A DNA stretch of 54,258 bases from Actinomycetes bacterium (GTDB lineage: Bacteria > Actinomycetota > Actinomycetes > S36-B12 > UBA5976): positions 1 to 54,258 of the forward strand of contig JAKALQ010000005.1 of the NCBI GenBank assembly GCA_021824095.1. Reading direction: 5' to 3'. This document shows, piece after piece, positions 28,851-39,127 of this stretch (position 1 is the stretch's first letter; every line of letters begins with the position of its first letter). The notes under the pieces were generated by a model that had not been told where the DNA came from, did not search any database, and worked only from the letters and a program-made list of their open reading frames with translations. The translations under genes and the position numbers were made by a program.

Positions 28851-29499
28851 GGGCCAGCCCCTCCCACAGCAGCGCGGCAAGGCGCATGACATCACTCCCG
28901 GGCGGCGGCGCCACGCCCGCCTCCGCAGCGGCCGTCACGGCGCGCTGCCAGCGCACGCTGCCGACGACCGGGTGCTCGAGGTACTCGTGGAGGCGCCCGA
29001 TCGGCAGTGACGGATGGCCGATGTCGACCGCGACGATCCCGAGGTCGGCCGACGAGGTGAGGAGGGCCGCACCGAGCCCGGCAACGGTCGGCGGCATGAG
29101 CAGGATGCGGAGGTCGGGCTGCAGGGTGTCCACCACGGGGGCGCGCAGCGGGGTGTCGATGACGACGAGATCGCAGTCCGTGCGCAGCGCGGCGACGAGC
29201 AGGGTGGTGGCACCCGCGTCGGCGACGGCGTCCCGGTCGGAGGCGAGCAGGTGCACGCCGTGCACGGATGGCAGCGCCTCGAGCACCGTGTCCACGCTGA
29301 TGTCGGGCGAGGTGAGGCGCACCCCGCTCCAACGGGCGCCGGGGACGGCCTCCGCACCGAGGAGCACGTCGAGGGGAACGCCATCGGGCTGCGCATCGAC
29401 GAGAACGCGGGGCCCGGCCGGCTGCAGTGCGAGGGCGAAGGCGAAGGTGCTGGCGCCTATGCCGCCGACGGCCCCGGACACGGTGACGACATAACCCAT
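28840..29499 (-). CDS. ssd: Ssd/CpaE-like MinD-family protein
   Basis: A 219-residue P-loop protein of the septum-site/CpaE group found in front of actinobacterial tad operons (Rv3660c in M. tuberculosis). The P-loop-like segment reads SGAVGGIGASTFAFALAL, so the deviant Walker A keeps GG.G..T but has neither of its two Lys. Loss of the second Lys is common in CpaE. CDLVVIDTPLRAP is the Walker B-like strand. The N-terminal receiver-like domain of long CpaE/Ssd proteins is absent. It may place or regulate the pilus machinery, with nucleotide hydrolysis doubtful. The start is ATG 29499, the first gene of the operon. Confidence 0.82.
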   Translation of the reverse strand: MGYVVTVSGAVGGIGASTFAFALALQPAGPRVLVDAQPDGVPLDVLLGAEAVPGARWSGVRLTSPDISVDTVLEALPSVHGVHLLASDRDAVADAGATTLLVAALRTDCDLVVIDTPLRAPVVDTLQPDLRILLMPPTVAGLGAALLTSSADLGIVAVDIGHPSLPIGRLHEYLEHPVVGSVRWQRAVTAAAEAGVAPPPGSDVMRLAALLWEGLAHAA

Positions 29500-29571
29500 G
29501 GGGCAATGGGTACCGGCGGCGCCCCTGTGGACGACCGCTGCCCGTGCGGGCGCATTGCGCCGACGGCGAAG

Positions 29572-30363
29572 TCAGCCGAGGGTGTCGAGTGCTGCCCGAG
29601 CCAGCAGGGCACCCTGCTCGAAGGCGGTGGCGATGTGCACGCACCACGCGGTCACGCCCTCCGCGCCGCCACCGTCGTAGGCCCGCACGGCGCGCGCGTA
29701 GGCAGCGCGTCCCATGGCCATGAGCCCCACGTCGCCGAGGGCGAGCAGGTCGGGATCGAGGCCACGCTGCGCGACGATGAGCTGGCCTGCTGCCCGGGCA
29801 ACCACTCCGTTGGCGGCGCCGAAGGGCTGTGTGGCGATGAGCTCGCCATGGGCGATCGCCGCGACGACGAGCGCGGGAGCCGCCGTCGGCCGCTGCAGGA
29901 GGTCGGCCAGCACGGCGAGACGGATGGTGCCGTTGTCGAGGTCGTCACCAAGCCCGAGGTGCAGGGGATCCTGGGCATCCTCGCCCGCGATCCTCGGTCG
30001 GCCGAGCCGCTCGTCCGGGAGGAGGGGGCGCCCTGCGATCGCCGCGATCGCCGCCCAGGCCTGGCGTGGTGGCACGCCGGTGAGGCTGCGAAGGTACCGC
30101 TGGGCCTCGAGGATCGCCACCGCGACGCGCAGGAGCGGTGACCCGGTGGCCCCCGTCCGCAGCTCGTCGATCGGGACCTCGACGCCCTCGAGGGTGGCCG
30201 ACGCGTGGGCATTGCGCAGGGTTGCCTCAGCGGCCAGTGCGGGGGCGGCCGTCCGCAGCCGACGATCGAGCAGCAGCGGGTCCAGGGCGTCCCGGGCGCG
30301 GGCCGCCGCGGCTGCGACCTCGGGGATCGCGGCGACCGCTGCGAGGGGATCGTCGGGGATCAT
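29572..30363 (-). CDS. Fic-like protein with degenerate active site
   Basis: This 263-residue helical protein is usually called oxidoreductase in similar genomes, but its sequence looks like a Fic-fold protein. An inhibitory-helix-like SATLEGVEVPIDELR lies near residue 53, resembling the Fic motif (S/T)xxxE(G/N). QPFGAANGVVARAAG near residue 186 lines up with the AMP-transferase motif HPFx(D/E)GNGRxxR. The catalytic His is Gln, the acidic residue is Ala and the first Arg is Val, so AMP transfer is unlikely. It is divergent from the histidine kinase and precedes the ssd-tad operon by 72 bases. The function is unknown. Confidence 0.6.
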   Translation of the reverse strand: MIPDDPLAAVAAIPEVAAAAARARDALDPLLLDRRLRTAAPALAAEATLRNAHASATLEGVEVPIDELRTGATGSPLLRVAVAILEAQRYLRSLTGVPPRQAWAAIAAIAGRPLLPDERLGRPRIAGEDAQDPLHLGLGDDLDNGTIRLAVLADLLQRPTAAPALVVAAIAHGELIATQPFGAANGVVARAAGQLIVAQRGLDPDLLALGDVGLMAMGRAAYARAVRAYDGGGAEGVTAWCVHIATAFEQGALLARAALDTLG

Positions 30364-30376
30364 GTGGGAATCCCAC
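30364..30376. repeat. Short inverted repeat in the Fic-like/histidine kinase divergent region
   Basis: GTGGGA and TCCCAC arms flank a single base directly upstream of the Fic-like ATG. It overlaps the only Shine-Dalgarno candidate of that gene and lies about 35 bases upstream of the kinase -10 box. It could be an operator for either gene or chance. Confidence 0.3.
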
Positions 30377-30411
30377 CACACGCGCAGTCGGCTCGTGGGC
30401 CGCGCACCGGC

Positions 30412-30423
30412 TAGCGTGGCGGC
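30412..30423 (+). promoter_or_regulatory. Candidate -10 (TAGCGT) for a leaderless histidine kinase transcript
   Basis: TAGCGT at 30412-30417 is followed by exactly six bases and then the GTG start at 30424, which would place +1 on the start codon. No Shine-Dalgarno is present and no clear -35 is seen. Confidence 0.4.
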
Positions 30424-31605
30424 GTGACGGAGAACGCCGCGCTCATCATCATCATCGCCGCCATCATCGTCGTCCCCGCGTGGACGTACCGGCAGTGGAG
30501 GCGCGGCTCCGCCGACCTCGGCAGCTCGGCCGAGCGCGCCACCTACACGACGCTCCACACCGCAGGCCTAGCCGCGCCAGCGCTGCGCATGGGCCTGAAC
30601 GCGGAGTCGGCCATGAAGGCTGCCAAGTACCTCCGCGAGCTTGCCGGCACCCCAGCCCTGTCGATCCACGACACCGAGGGCATGCTCGCGTGGGAAGGTG
30701 AGTACGGCCACCACGCCGACACGGCCCACGCCATCGTGCGCCGGGTCATCAACAGCGGCCGCGCCGAGGTGGTGGGGCCAGAGCGCGTGGCCTGCGAGAA
30801 CGCCGAGTGCCCGTTGCACTACGCCGTGATCGCACCGCTCGTCATCGACGACCTCGTCCTCGGCGCCATCGCCGCCTACGACCGTGGCGCACCAGCGGCC
30901 CTCGTGCGCACCGTGAGCGAGATCTCCCGCTGGACGAACGGGCAGCTCGAACTCGCGGAGCTCGACGATTCGCGCACGCGCCTCGCCGAGGCGGAGGTGA
31001 AGGCCCTGCGGGCACAGATCTCGCCGCACTTCATCTACAACGCGCTCAATGCCATCGCCTCGTACGTGCGCACCGATCCCGAGCACGCACGCGAGTTGCT
31101 GCTCGAGTTCGCCGACTTCACCCGCTACTCGTTCCGCGCCCACGGCCAGTTCACGACGCTGTCCGAGGAGCTCTCGTCGATCGACCGCTACCTCATCCTC
31201 GAGCGGGCGCGCTTCGGCGACCGCCTCCAGGTGGAGCTGCGCATCGCACCCGAGGTGCTCAATGTGACGGTGCCGTTCCTGTGCCTGCAGCCGCTCGTGG
31301 AGAACGCGGTGCGCCACGGGCTTGAGAACAAGACGGGCGTCGGGCACATCACGATCGACGCCCTCGACATGGGCCCAGACTGCTGGGTGACGATCGAGGA
31401 CGACGGGGTGGGCGCTGACCCCGAGCGCATCCGCCGCATCCTCTCCGGCGACACCACGATCGACTCCATCGGCGTGGCGAACGTGGACGAGCGCCTGCGC
31501 TCGGTCTACGGGGACGGTTACGGCCTCATCATCGAGACGGCGCAGGGGGCGGGCACGAAGGTGACCGTGCGAGTGCCGAAGTTCCAGCCGCAGGCACGTG
31601 CCTGA
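30424..31605 (+). CDS. LytS-type sensor histidine kinase
   Basis: This 393-residue sensor kinase has one N-terminal membrane helix (about residues 4-20), a GAF-like middle domain (about 45-175) with a CENAECPLHY stretch, and a His-kinase core. The phospho-acceptor is in QISPHFIYNALNAIASYV near residue 202. The N box is LVENAVRHGLENK near residue 297, with DDGVGAD later. This PHFxxN pattern is the HPK7/8 LytS-YehU class. It is followed by its LytTR regulator and by acetate transport and activation genes. By analogy with YpdA/YpdB and BtsS/BtsR, it may respond to an extracellular or intracellular organic acid. Confidence 0.92.
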   Translation: MTENAALIIIIAAIIVVPAWTYRQWRRGSADLGSSAERATYTTLHTAGLAAPALRMGLNAESAMKAAKYLRELAGTPALSIHDTEGMLAWEGEYGHHADTAHAIVRRVINSGRAEVVGPERVACENAECPLHYAVIAPLVIDDLVLGAIAAYDRGAPAALVRTVSEISRWTNGQLELAELDDSRTRLAEAEVKALRAQISPHFIYNALNAIASYVRTDPEHARELLLEFADFTRYSFRAHGQFTTLSEELSSIDRYLILERARFGDRLQVELRIAPEVLNVTVPFLCLQPLVENAVRHGLENKTGVGHITIDALDMGPDCWVTIEDDGVGADPERIRRILSGDTTIDSIGVANVDERLRSVYGDGYGLIIETAQGAGTKVTVRVPKFQPQARA

Positions 31606-31645
31606 GGGCCAGGGCGGGCGGCCGCACCGGGCGGCAGCACGGAGG

Positions 31646-31670
31646 GGCGCCGACAGCGTAGTGTGGCGCC
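31646..31670. repeat. GGCGCC inverted repeat between kinase and regulator genes
   Basis: Two GGCGCC hexamers (31646-31651 and 31665-31670) are 13 bases apart in the 143-base gap 31606-31748. They could form a hairpin ending the kinase message or be an operator for the regulator. A TAGTGT within the loop resembles a -10 box. The regulator GTG at 31749 has GAGAGGG upstream. Nothing else is seen in this gap. Confidence 0.3.
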
Positions 31671-31748
31671 GCCGCAGGGCGTGGGGGGCTTTCGCGGACG
31701 CGGGGTGAACGGGCACACTTCCGCGGGGACATCGGGAGAGGGTTTTCC

Positions 31749-32537
31749 GTGAGTGGCTTGAGGGTTCTTGCCGTCGACGATGAGGCGCCGGCTCGCGCCG
31801 AGCTCGCGTACGTCCTGAAGCAGGATGATCGCATCGGCGAGGTGCGCACCGCGCAGAACGGCACCGAGGCACTCAAGGTGCTGCAGACCGAGCCCATCGA
31901 CGCGGTATTCCTCGACATCCGCATGCCCGGCATCGACGGCATGGACCTGGCGAAGGTGCTCAAGCGCTTCACCGAGGCGCCTGCCATCGTGTTCGTCACC
32001 GCCTTCGACGACCACGCCGTGAGCGCCTTCGACCTGCGCGCGGTCGACTATGTGTTGAAGCCCTACCGGCCCGAGCGCCTGCACGAGGCGGTCACGCGTG
32101 TCATCGAGTCGCGCGCCCAGCGCATCCCGGCTGCCGATGCGGCTTCGGCTGGCGCCGAGGACGAGACCATCCCCGTCGAACTCGCCGGCGTGACCCGCTT
32201 CATCAAGCGCAGCGACATCCGCTACGTCGAGGCGCACGGCGACTACGCCCGCCTCGTCACCCGCGACGGGCGCCACCTCGTGCGCATCCCGCTCGCGGTG
32301 CTCGAGGAGCGCTGGGCCGACGCCGGCTTCGTGCGCATCCATCGTCGCTGGCTCGTCTCGCTCGCGACCATCGATGAGGTGCGGGTCGATGCGGGACGCA
32401 TGTCGGTGCGCGTCGGCGATGCCCTACTCGAGGTGTCACGTCGTCACACGCGCGAGCTGCGCGACCGTCTCGTGCGCAGTGCGCGTCCGCGCCGTCCCGA
32501 GGGCGCGGTCGTCGCGCCCGTGCGGCCCAAGCCCTAG
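31749..32537 (+). CDS. LytTR-family response regulator
   Basis: This 262-residue regulator has a receiver domain (about 1-120) and a LytTR DNA-binding domain (about 145-245). Receiver residues: acidic pair Asp10/Asp11, phospho-acceptor Asp56 in AVFLDIRMPG, VFVTAFD and the Lys in VDYVLKPY. The LytTR part shows FIKRSDIRYVEAHGDYARLVTRDG and GFVRIHRRWLVSLATID, typical of the ten-stranded LytTR fold. It lies five bases upstream of the small membrane gene of the symporter operon, so the regulator is probably co-transcribed with its target. Confidence 0.93.
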   Translation: MSGLRVLAVDDEAPARAELAYVLKQDDRIGEVRTAQNGTEALKVLQTEPIDAVFLDIRMPGIDGMDLAKVLKRFTEAPAIVFVTAFDDHAVSAFDLRAVDYVLKPYRPERLHEAVTRVIESRAQRIPAADAASAGAEDETIPVELAGVTRFIKRSDIRYVEAHGDYARLVTRDGRHLVRIPLAVLEERWADAGFVRIHRRWLVSLATIDEVRVDAGRMSVRVGDALLEVSRRHTRELRDRLVRSARPRRPEGAVVAPVRPKP

Positions 32538-32542
32538 GGCGC

Positions 32543-32914
32543 ATGGACAAGTCCCGACGCGTCGTCATCACCCATCCGCGGACGAGCACCCGACGACGTC
32601 CATCCCGAACGTCCGCCCCGCGCGACCTGCGTGAGCACACCGTGCGCGGCGAGGTGCTCCTCACCGCCCTGCGTCGCTCGCAGTTCCGACTCGCCATCGG
32701 CATCGGTGCCGTCTTCCTCACGACGATCGCCGCGATCCCGATCCTCTACTGGAGCACCGACTGGTTCCCGCGCGCGGAGTTCCGGCACCTGCCGCTCATC
32801 TGGCTCACGCTCGGGCTCGGCATCTTTCCCGTCATCGTCGGGCTGGGCTGGGTGCATGTGCGCATGGCCGAGTGGTACGAGGAGCGCTTCGTGGAACTGG
32901 TGGAGGACGTCTGA
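32543..32914 (+). CDS. Small two-helix membrane protein, DUF485-like symporter partner
   Basis: A 123-residue protein with a basic N-terminus (about 45 residues, rich in Arg/Ser/Thr) and two helices (about 50-70 and 82-104), ending in an acidic tail ERFVELVEDV. The layout and the position before an SSS-family symporter match the DUF485 proteins that accompany acetate permeases, though sequence similarity is not strong enough to be sure. The TGA overlaps the symporter ATG as TGATG, so the two are coupled and probably form one transport unit. Confidence 0.7.
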   Translation: MDKSRRVVITHPRTSTRRRPSRTSAPRDLREHTVRGEVLLTALRRSQFRLAIGIGAVFLTTIAAIPILYWSTDWFPRAEFRHLPLIWLTLGLGIFPVIVGLGWVHVRMAEWYEERFVELVEDV

Positions 32915-34392
32915 TGGGCCTCGTCCCGATCGTCGCGGTGATCATCCTCATCACGACCACCGTGGGCCTCGGCGTCTACGGGCTGCGCTTCTCGCGCAGC
33001 ACATCGGACTTCTTCGTCGCGTCGCGTTCCGTCGGCGTGTTCACGAACGCATCAGCCGTGAGCGGCGAGTACCTGTCCGCGACGGCCTTCCTCGGCATCG
33101 CCGCGATGATCATGCTGCATGGCATCGACATGCTCTGGTACCCCGTCGGGTTCACCGTCGGGTTCCTCGTGCTCCTCGTGCTCGTCGCCGCACCACTGCG
33201 CCGCTCGGGTGCCTACACACTCCCCGACTTCGCAGAGACGCGCATGGAGTCGCGCATGGTGCGACGCATCTCCAGCGTGCTCGTCGTGTGCATCGGCTGG
33301 CTCTACCTCCTGCCCCAGATGCAGGCGGCCGGCCTCACCGTGCACGTCATGACCGGTGCCCCCATGGCTTCCGGTGGGCTCGTGGTGGCACTCGTCGTGG
33401 GCTTCACCGTGGCTGCCGGCGGTATGCGCTCGATCACGCTCGTCCAGTCGTTCCAGTACTGGCTCAAGCTGGCGGCCATCGCCATTCCGACGATCATCAT
33501 GACGCTCGTGTGGGCGCACTCCGGTGCCCCGTCGCTGTCGGTCGCCCACTGGGGTGAACCCCTGTCGACCTTCGGGGGTCGGCAGTACCCGGTGTACGGC
33601 AACCTGTCGCTCATCGTCGCGACCTTCCTCGGCACCATGGGTCTGCCGAACATCCTCGTGCGCTTCTACGCCATCGCCGACGGCCGCGCGGCGCGACGCA
33701 CCTCACTCGGCGTCATCGCCCTGCTGAGCGGTTTCTACGTGTTCACCGCGCCCCTCGGCGCCCTCGGCCGGCACTTCATGCCCGACCTCGTGCGCAACGG
33801 CCCCGCTGACGCGCTCCTCCTGCTGCTGCCCGGGCGTGTGATCCCCGGCATCGGCGGCACCCTGCTCACCGCACTCGTCGCCGCCGGCGCCTTCGCCGCC
33901 TTCCTCGCCACCGCATCCGGACTCGTGCTCTCCATCGCCGGGGTCCTCTCCCAGGACCTGCTGCAGAAGCGCCTCAACCCCATGCAGGGCTTCCGCGCCG
34001 GCACTGCCATCGCACTCGTCGTCCCCCTCGCAGTGGTGCCGTTCCTGGTGCCGCACCATCTCGCCGTCATGGTGACGATGGCATTCGCCGTGGCCGCCTC
34101 CACGTTCGCGCCCCTGCTCGTGCTCGGCATCTGGTGGCGGCGGCTGTCGACGATCGGTGCCATCACCGGGCTCGTCGTCGGCGGCGTCACCAGCCTCGGG
34201 GCCGTGGGCATCGCGCTCTTCGTGCCCACGACGGGCCTGCTCGCCACCGTCGTCGCACAGCCCGCCGCATGGACCGTGCCGCTCGCCTTCGCCACGATGG
34301 TCATCGTGTCGCTCGCCACGCCGGGGGCCGTGCCCACGCATGCCGCAGTGACACTCGGGCGTTTGCACACTCCGGACAAATTCGTCGTCTGA
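32914..34392 (+). CDS. Solute:sodium symporter family protein, probable acetate permease (ActP-like)
   Basis: A 492-residue membrane protein with about 13 helices. The SSS signature region is present: SDFFVASRSVGVFTNASAVSGEYLSATAFLGIAAMIMLHG near residue 30, GFTVAAGGMRSITLVQSFQYWLKL near residue 165, and PNILVRFYAIADGRAARRTS near residue 245, which resembles ActP. GGAGG lies seven bases before the ATG at 32914. Acs, 58 bases downstream, makes a short-chain carboxylate such as acetate, propionate or pyruvate the likely substrate. Regulation by the adjacent LytTR pair is inferred from position. Confidence 0.85.
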   Translation: MGLVPIVAVIILITTTVGLGVYGLRFSRSTSDFFVASRSVGVFTNASAVSGEYLSATAFLGIAAMIMLHGIDMLWYPVGFTVGFLVLLVLVAAPLRRSGAYTLPDFAETRMESRMVRRISSVLVVCIGWLYLLPQMQAAGLTVHVMTGAPMASGGLVVALVVGFTVAAGGMRSITLVQSFQYWLKLAAIAIPTIIMTLVWAHSGAPSLSVAHWGEPLSTFGGRQYPVYGNLSLIVATFLGTMGLPNILVRFYAIADGRAARRTSLGVIALLSGFYVFTAPLGALGRHFMPDLVRNGPADALLLLLPGRVIPGIGGTLLTALVAAGAFAAFLATASGLVLSIAGVLSQDLLQKRLNPMQGFRAGTAIALVVPLAVVPFLVPHHLAVMVTMAFAVAASTFAPLLVLGIWWRRLSTIGAITGLVVGGVTSLGAVGIALFVPTTGLLATVVAQPAAWTVPLAFATMVIVSLATPGAVPTHAAVTLGRLHTPDKFVV

Positions 34393-34450
34393 CAGCCTGT
34401 CGCCGAACGGTCCGCTCGGCATATGGTCGGCGGAACGTGGAGGCACCCTC

Positions 34451-36408
<1,958 letters not shown>

Positions 36409-36409
<1 letters not shown>

Positions 36410-37506
36410 TGGCGCAGGATCGTCGATGGGTGCAACGACTCATCGACGAGGAACGCGCACCTGCAGTCTGGATGACCATCGTCGCTGTCGCGACGATGGG
36501 GTGGGCCAACATCGTCGGGGCACACACCGTGCATGCCGTACAGCGCTTCGGGGCATCGGTGATGCCGCTCGAGGCGGTGGTGAGCGAAGGCCTGCTCGTC
36601 GTCTTCTTCTTCGTGGCCGGCCTGGAGCTGCGCCATGAGCTCACGCACGGCAGCCTGAACACGCTGCGTGCGGCGGCGCTGCCCGTCATCGCAGCGGCCC
36701 TCGGCATGCTCACGCCCGCACTCATCTTCGTGGCCACCGCACCCGCCGGCGCTTCAGCGGCGTGGGGGGTGCCGATGGCGACGGACCTGCCCCTCGCCCT
36801 CGCCCTGCTCGCCATCGCCGGACGTGGGCTGCCAACCGAGTTCCGTGCCTTCCTGCTGAGCCTCGCGATCGTCGACGATGCCCTGTCGATCCTCGTGGTG
36901 GCCGCGGTGTTCGGTTCGGCGCTGTCGCTGCCCTGGCTCGGCGCGACGGCGCTGCTCGTGCTCGCCTACATGGTGGCCGAGCGACGTTCGGGATGGGTCT
37001 CGGGGCCCATCGCCGTGCTCGCCTGGCTCGCCATGCTGCGCACCGGCATCCACCCCACCGTGCTCGGCGTGGTGCTCGGGCTCGTGACGACGCGCAGCAC
37101 CGACGCCATTCGCGAGCGCTGGCAACCCTTCTCGGCCTACATCGCGGTACCCGCCTTCGTCGCTGTCTCGCTCGCCATCCCCGTGGGTGCGGAGGACGTG
37201 AACGGTCCCCTCATCGGGTCACTCGTCGCCGCGCGCGTGGTGGGCAAGCCGCTCGGCATCTGGCTGGGCGCCTCGGTGGCGAAGGCCCTGCTGCGCCCGC
37301 GGGGCGCCATGCCCGGACGCATGTATGCAGCAGCGGGCAGCGTTGCGGGGCTTGGCTTCTCCGTGTCGCTCCTTTTCGCCGACCTCTCGCTGCACGATCC
37401 CCTGCTCGCCCAGACCAAGCTCGCCGTCATCCTCGCCCTGCTCGCGGCTGCGGTCGTGGGCTCGCTGGCCATCCGACCCCTGCGCCGCGAGGCGCGCGGG
37501 CGGTAG
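36409..37506 (+). CDS. nhaA: Na+/H+ antiporter NhaA
   Basis: A 365-residue, roughly 12-helix antiporter. The ion-binding Asp pair appears in LLSLAIVDDALSILVVAAVFG near residue 155, matching the LAIIDD motif of NhaA. WGVPMATDLPLALALLAIAG near residue 120 is the preceding conserved segment, and LPTEFRAFLLSLA is typical. It is shorter in its C-terminus than E. coli NhaA. The overlap with acs (TGATG) means it is probably co-expressed with acetate uptake, perhaps to recycle Na+ brought in by a sodium-coupled symporter. Confidence 0.92.
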
Positions 37507-37531
37507 CCTTGCATCGGAAGGGGTGTGCGCC

Positions 37532-37930
37532 ATGAAGGACAACGAGAAGCGGCTCGGCGTGCTCGTTGCGGACGCGATCGCGGACCTGCAGCAGATCATC
37601 CGGGACCAGATCGAACTCGCAGCCCTCGAGCTGAAGCGCAGCGCGAAGCGCGCGCTCCGCTCGTCCGTCGCCTTCATCGCGGCGCTCTTCCTGCTCTCGC
37701 TCGCCGTGCTGCTGCTCATCTTCTCGGCCGGCTTCGGGTTGTCGGCACTTGGCATCCCCACCTGGCTGGCGTTCCTCATCCTCGCCGGTGTGTTCATCCT
37801 GCTCGCCGGGGTGCTGCTGCTCTTCTCCGGTCGCAATGCCGCCCGCATCTCCGGGCCCACGCGCGCCGCGGACGCCACCCAGCGCACCGTGAACGAGGTG
37901 TCGGCCGCGCTCGGGCGCACGAAGCGCTGA
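37532..37930 (+). CDS. Phage-holin-family (DUF1469-like) membrane protein
   Basis: A 132-residue protein with an N-terminal amphipathic helix (MKDNEKRLGVLVADAIADLQQIIRDQIELAALELKRSAKRA), two membrane helices (about 46-70 and 76-98) and a polar tail. The DLQxLIRxElELAKxE-like start is typical of the Actinobacteriophage holin III/DUF1469 family, which in chromosomes is not lytic. M. tuberculosis Rv3669 has the same position next to marP. The function is unknown, perhaps envelope maintenance. AAGGGG precedes the ATG; a TAGCCT at 37504-37509 may be a promoter box. Confidence 0.85.
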   Translation: MKDNEKRLGVLVADAIADLQQIIRDQIELAALELKRSAKRALRSSVAFIAALFLLSLAVLLLIFSAGFGLSALGIPTWLAFLILAGVFILLAGVLLLFSGRNAARISGPTRAADATQRTVNEVSAALGRTKR

Positions 37931-37939
37931 CAGCGCCCG

Positions 37940-39127
37940 TCAGGGCAGGCAGCGACCCGTTGGCACGGGTTCGACGGCACGCATGCCTGCTGCCGCCATG
38001 GGGCCGACCGCTGCGGCGGTGAGCGCGTACCCGGTGTCGCGCGCATCCGTGGAGGCGGCGAACACGACCCCAAGCACTCGTCCGTGGGCGTCGAGGACGG
38101 GTGCCCCCGAGTCACCCGCGGCCACGGGCGCTCGCAGGACGAGGATCTCGCGGTCCACCCGCTGCGTCCCGTAGATGTCGTGGCCGCTCGCGATGATGGT
38201 GTCGCTCACGCGGGCCGCGTCCGGCGACAGCGGACCTCCACCGGTGTACCCGGGCACCACCGCATCCTGGCCAACGGTTGCCGCGGTGGTGAGGTGCAAC
38301 GGTGCTGCCCGCAGGCCATCCACCGCCAGCACGGCAAGGTCGAGGCGCGGGTCGAGGCGTACGACGCGCGCCGGCAGCGCGATGCCGCGGGCGGGATCAG
38401 TGACGATGATGTGATCCGTGCCGGCGACGACGTGCGCGTTCGTGAGCAGGCGGTCCGGCGCGTAGACGAAGGCGGTGCCGGTGATGTGCTCGGAACAGGA
38501 CACCGCATCCGCCTCGACGCGGTAGATCGACGGGTACGCGTCGCGCACCGCGGCGTCGAGCAGCACGGTGGGGTTCGGTGGCAGGACGGAGGCCACCGGG
38601 GACGGCAGCACGCCGGCGAACACGACGGGGAAGCGTGAGCGCTGCAGTGCGTCGCGCAGGGCGGCCGTGGCGCGGCCGGCGGCGTCGGGGGCATAGGCGT
38701 CGATGGCCTGCACGATCCCGGAGGTGCGCACCAGGTGCACCACACCCTGATCGGGCAGGATGACGAGCGCCGAGGTGAGCAGCCACACGAGCACCATGAG
38801 CGAGCCGAGCCGGAAGGCGCTGCCGAGCAGCGAGTCGATGATGCGCACCGGCGACCAGGTGAGCAGTCGGCGCACCGCCCCGCCGATGGCCAGCCCGACG
38901 GACTCGCCGAGCACGGCCACCGTGACGATGAGGCCGATGCTGGTCACGATGCGCCACAGCGTCGACGCCGTGATGGCGTCAACTGCCATCGGCACCGAGT
39001 GCAGGGCCACCCATCCGCCCGCGAGCAGCCCGACCAGCCCGAAGACACCTCGGATGATGCCGAGGCGCCAGCCGTGCGCGACTGCCAGTGCAGCCGCGAC
39101 GACGATGAGCACGTCGACGAGGTTCAT
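37940..39127 (-). CDS. marP: MarP-like membrane-anchored periplasmic serine protease
   Basis: This 395-residue protein has four N-terminal helices of CvpA type (about residues 3-125) and an extracytoplasmic chymotrypsin-like domain (about 200-385). The catalytic triad is visible: His232 in LLTNAHVV, Asp263 in LDLAVL and Ser340 in AAGDSGAPV, close to the M. tuberculosis MarP numbering (235/264/343 as I recall). Cys211 and Cys393 correspond to the MarP disulfide that controls activity under oxidative stress. In mycobacteria MarP cleaves a peptidoglycan hydrolase during acid stress. The ATG at 39127 overlaps the NUDIX stop (ATGA). Confidence 0.92.
   Translation of the reverse strand: MNLVDVLIVVAAALAVAHGWRLGIIRGVFGLVGLLAGGWVALHSVPMAVDAITASTLWRIVTSIGLIVTVAVLGESVGLAIGGAVRRLLTWSPVRIIDSLLGSAFRLGSLMVLVWLLTSALVILPDQGVVHLVRTSGIVQAIDAYAPDAAGRATAALRDALQRSRFPVVFAGVLPSPVASVLPPNPTVLLDAAVRDAYPSIYRVEADAVSCSEHITGTAFVYAPDRLLTNAHVVAGTDHIIVTDPARGIALPARVVRLDPRLDLAVLAVDGLRAAPLHLTTAATVGQDAVVPGYTGGGPLSPDAARVSDTIIASGHDIYGTQRVDREILVLRAPVAAGDSGAPVLDAHGRVLGVVFAASTDARDTGYALTAAAVGPMAAAGMRAVEPVPTGRCLP

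Noticed and set aside
37532-37930. Holin-like gene as sign of a prophage
   Set aside because: No other phage genes are near, and this chromosomal DUF1469-type gene is conserved beside marP in Actinobacteria.
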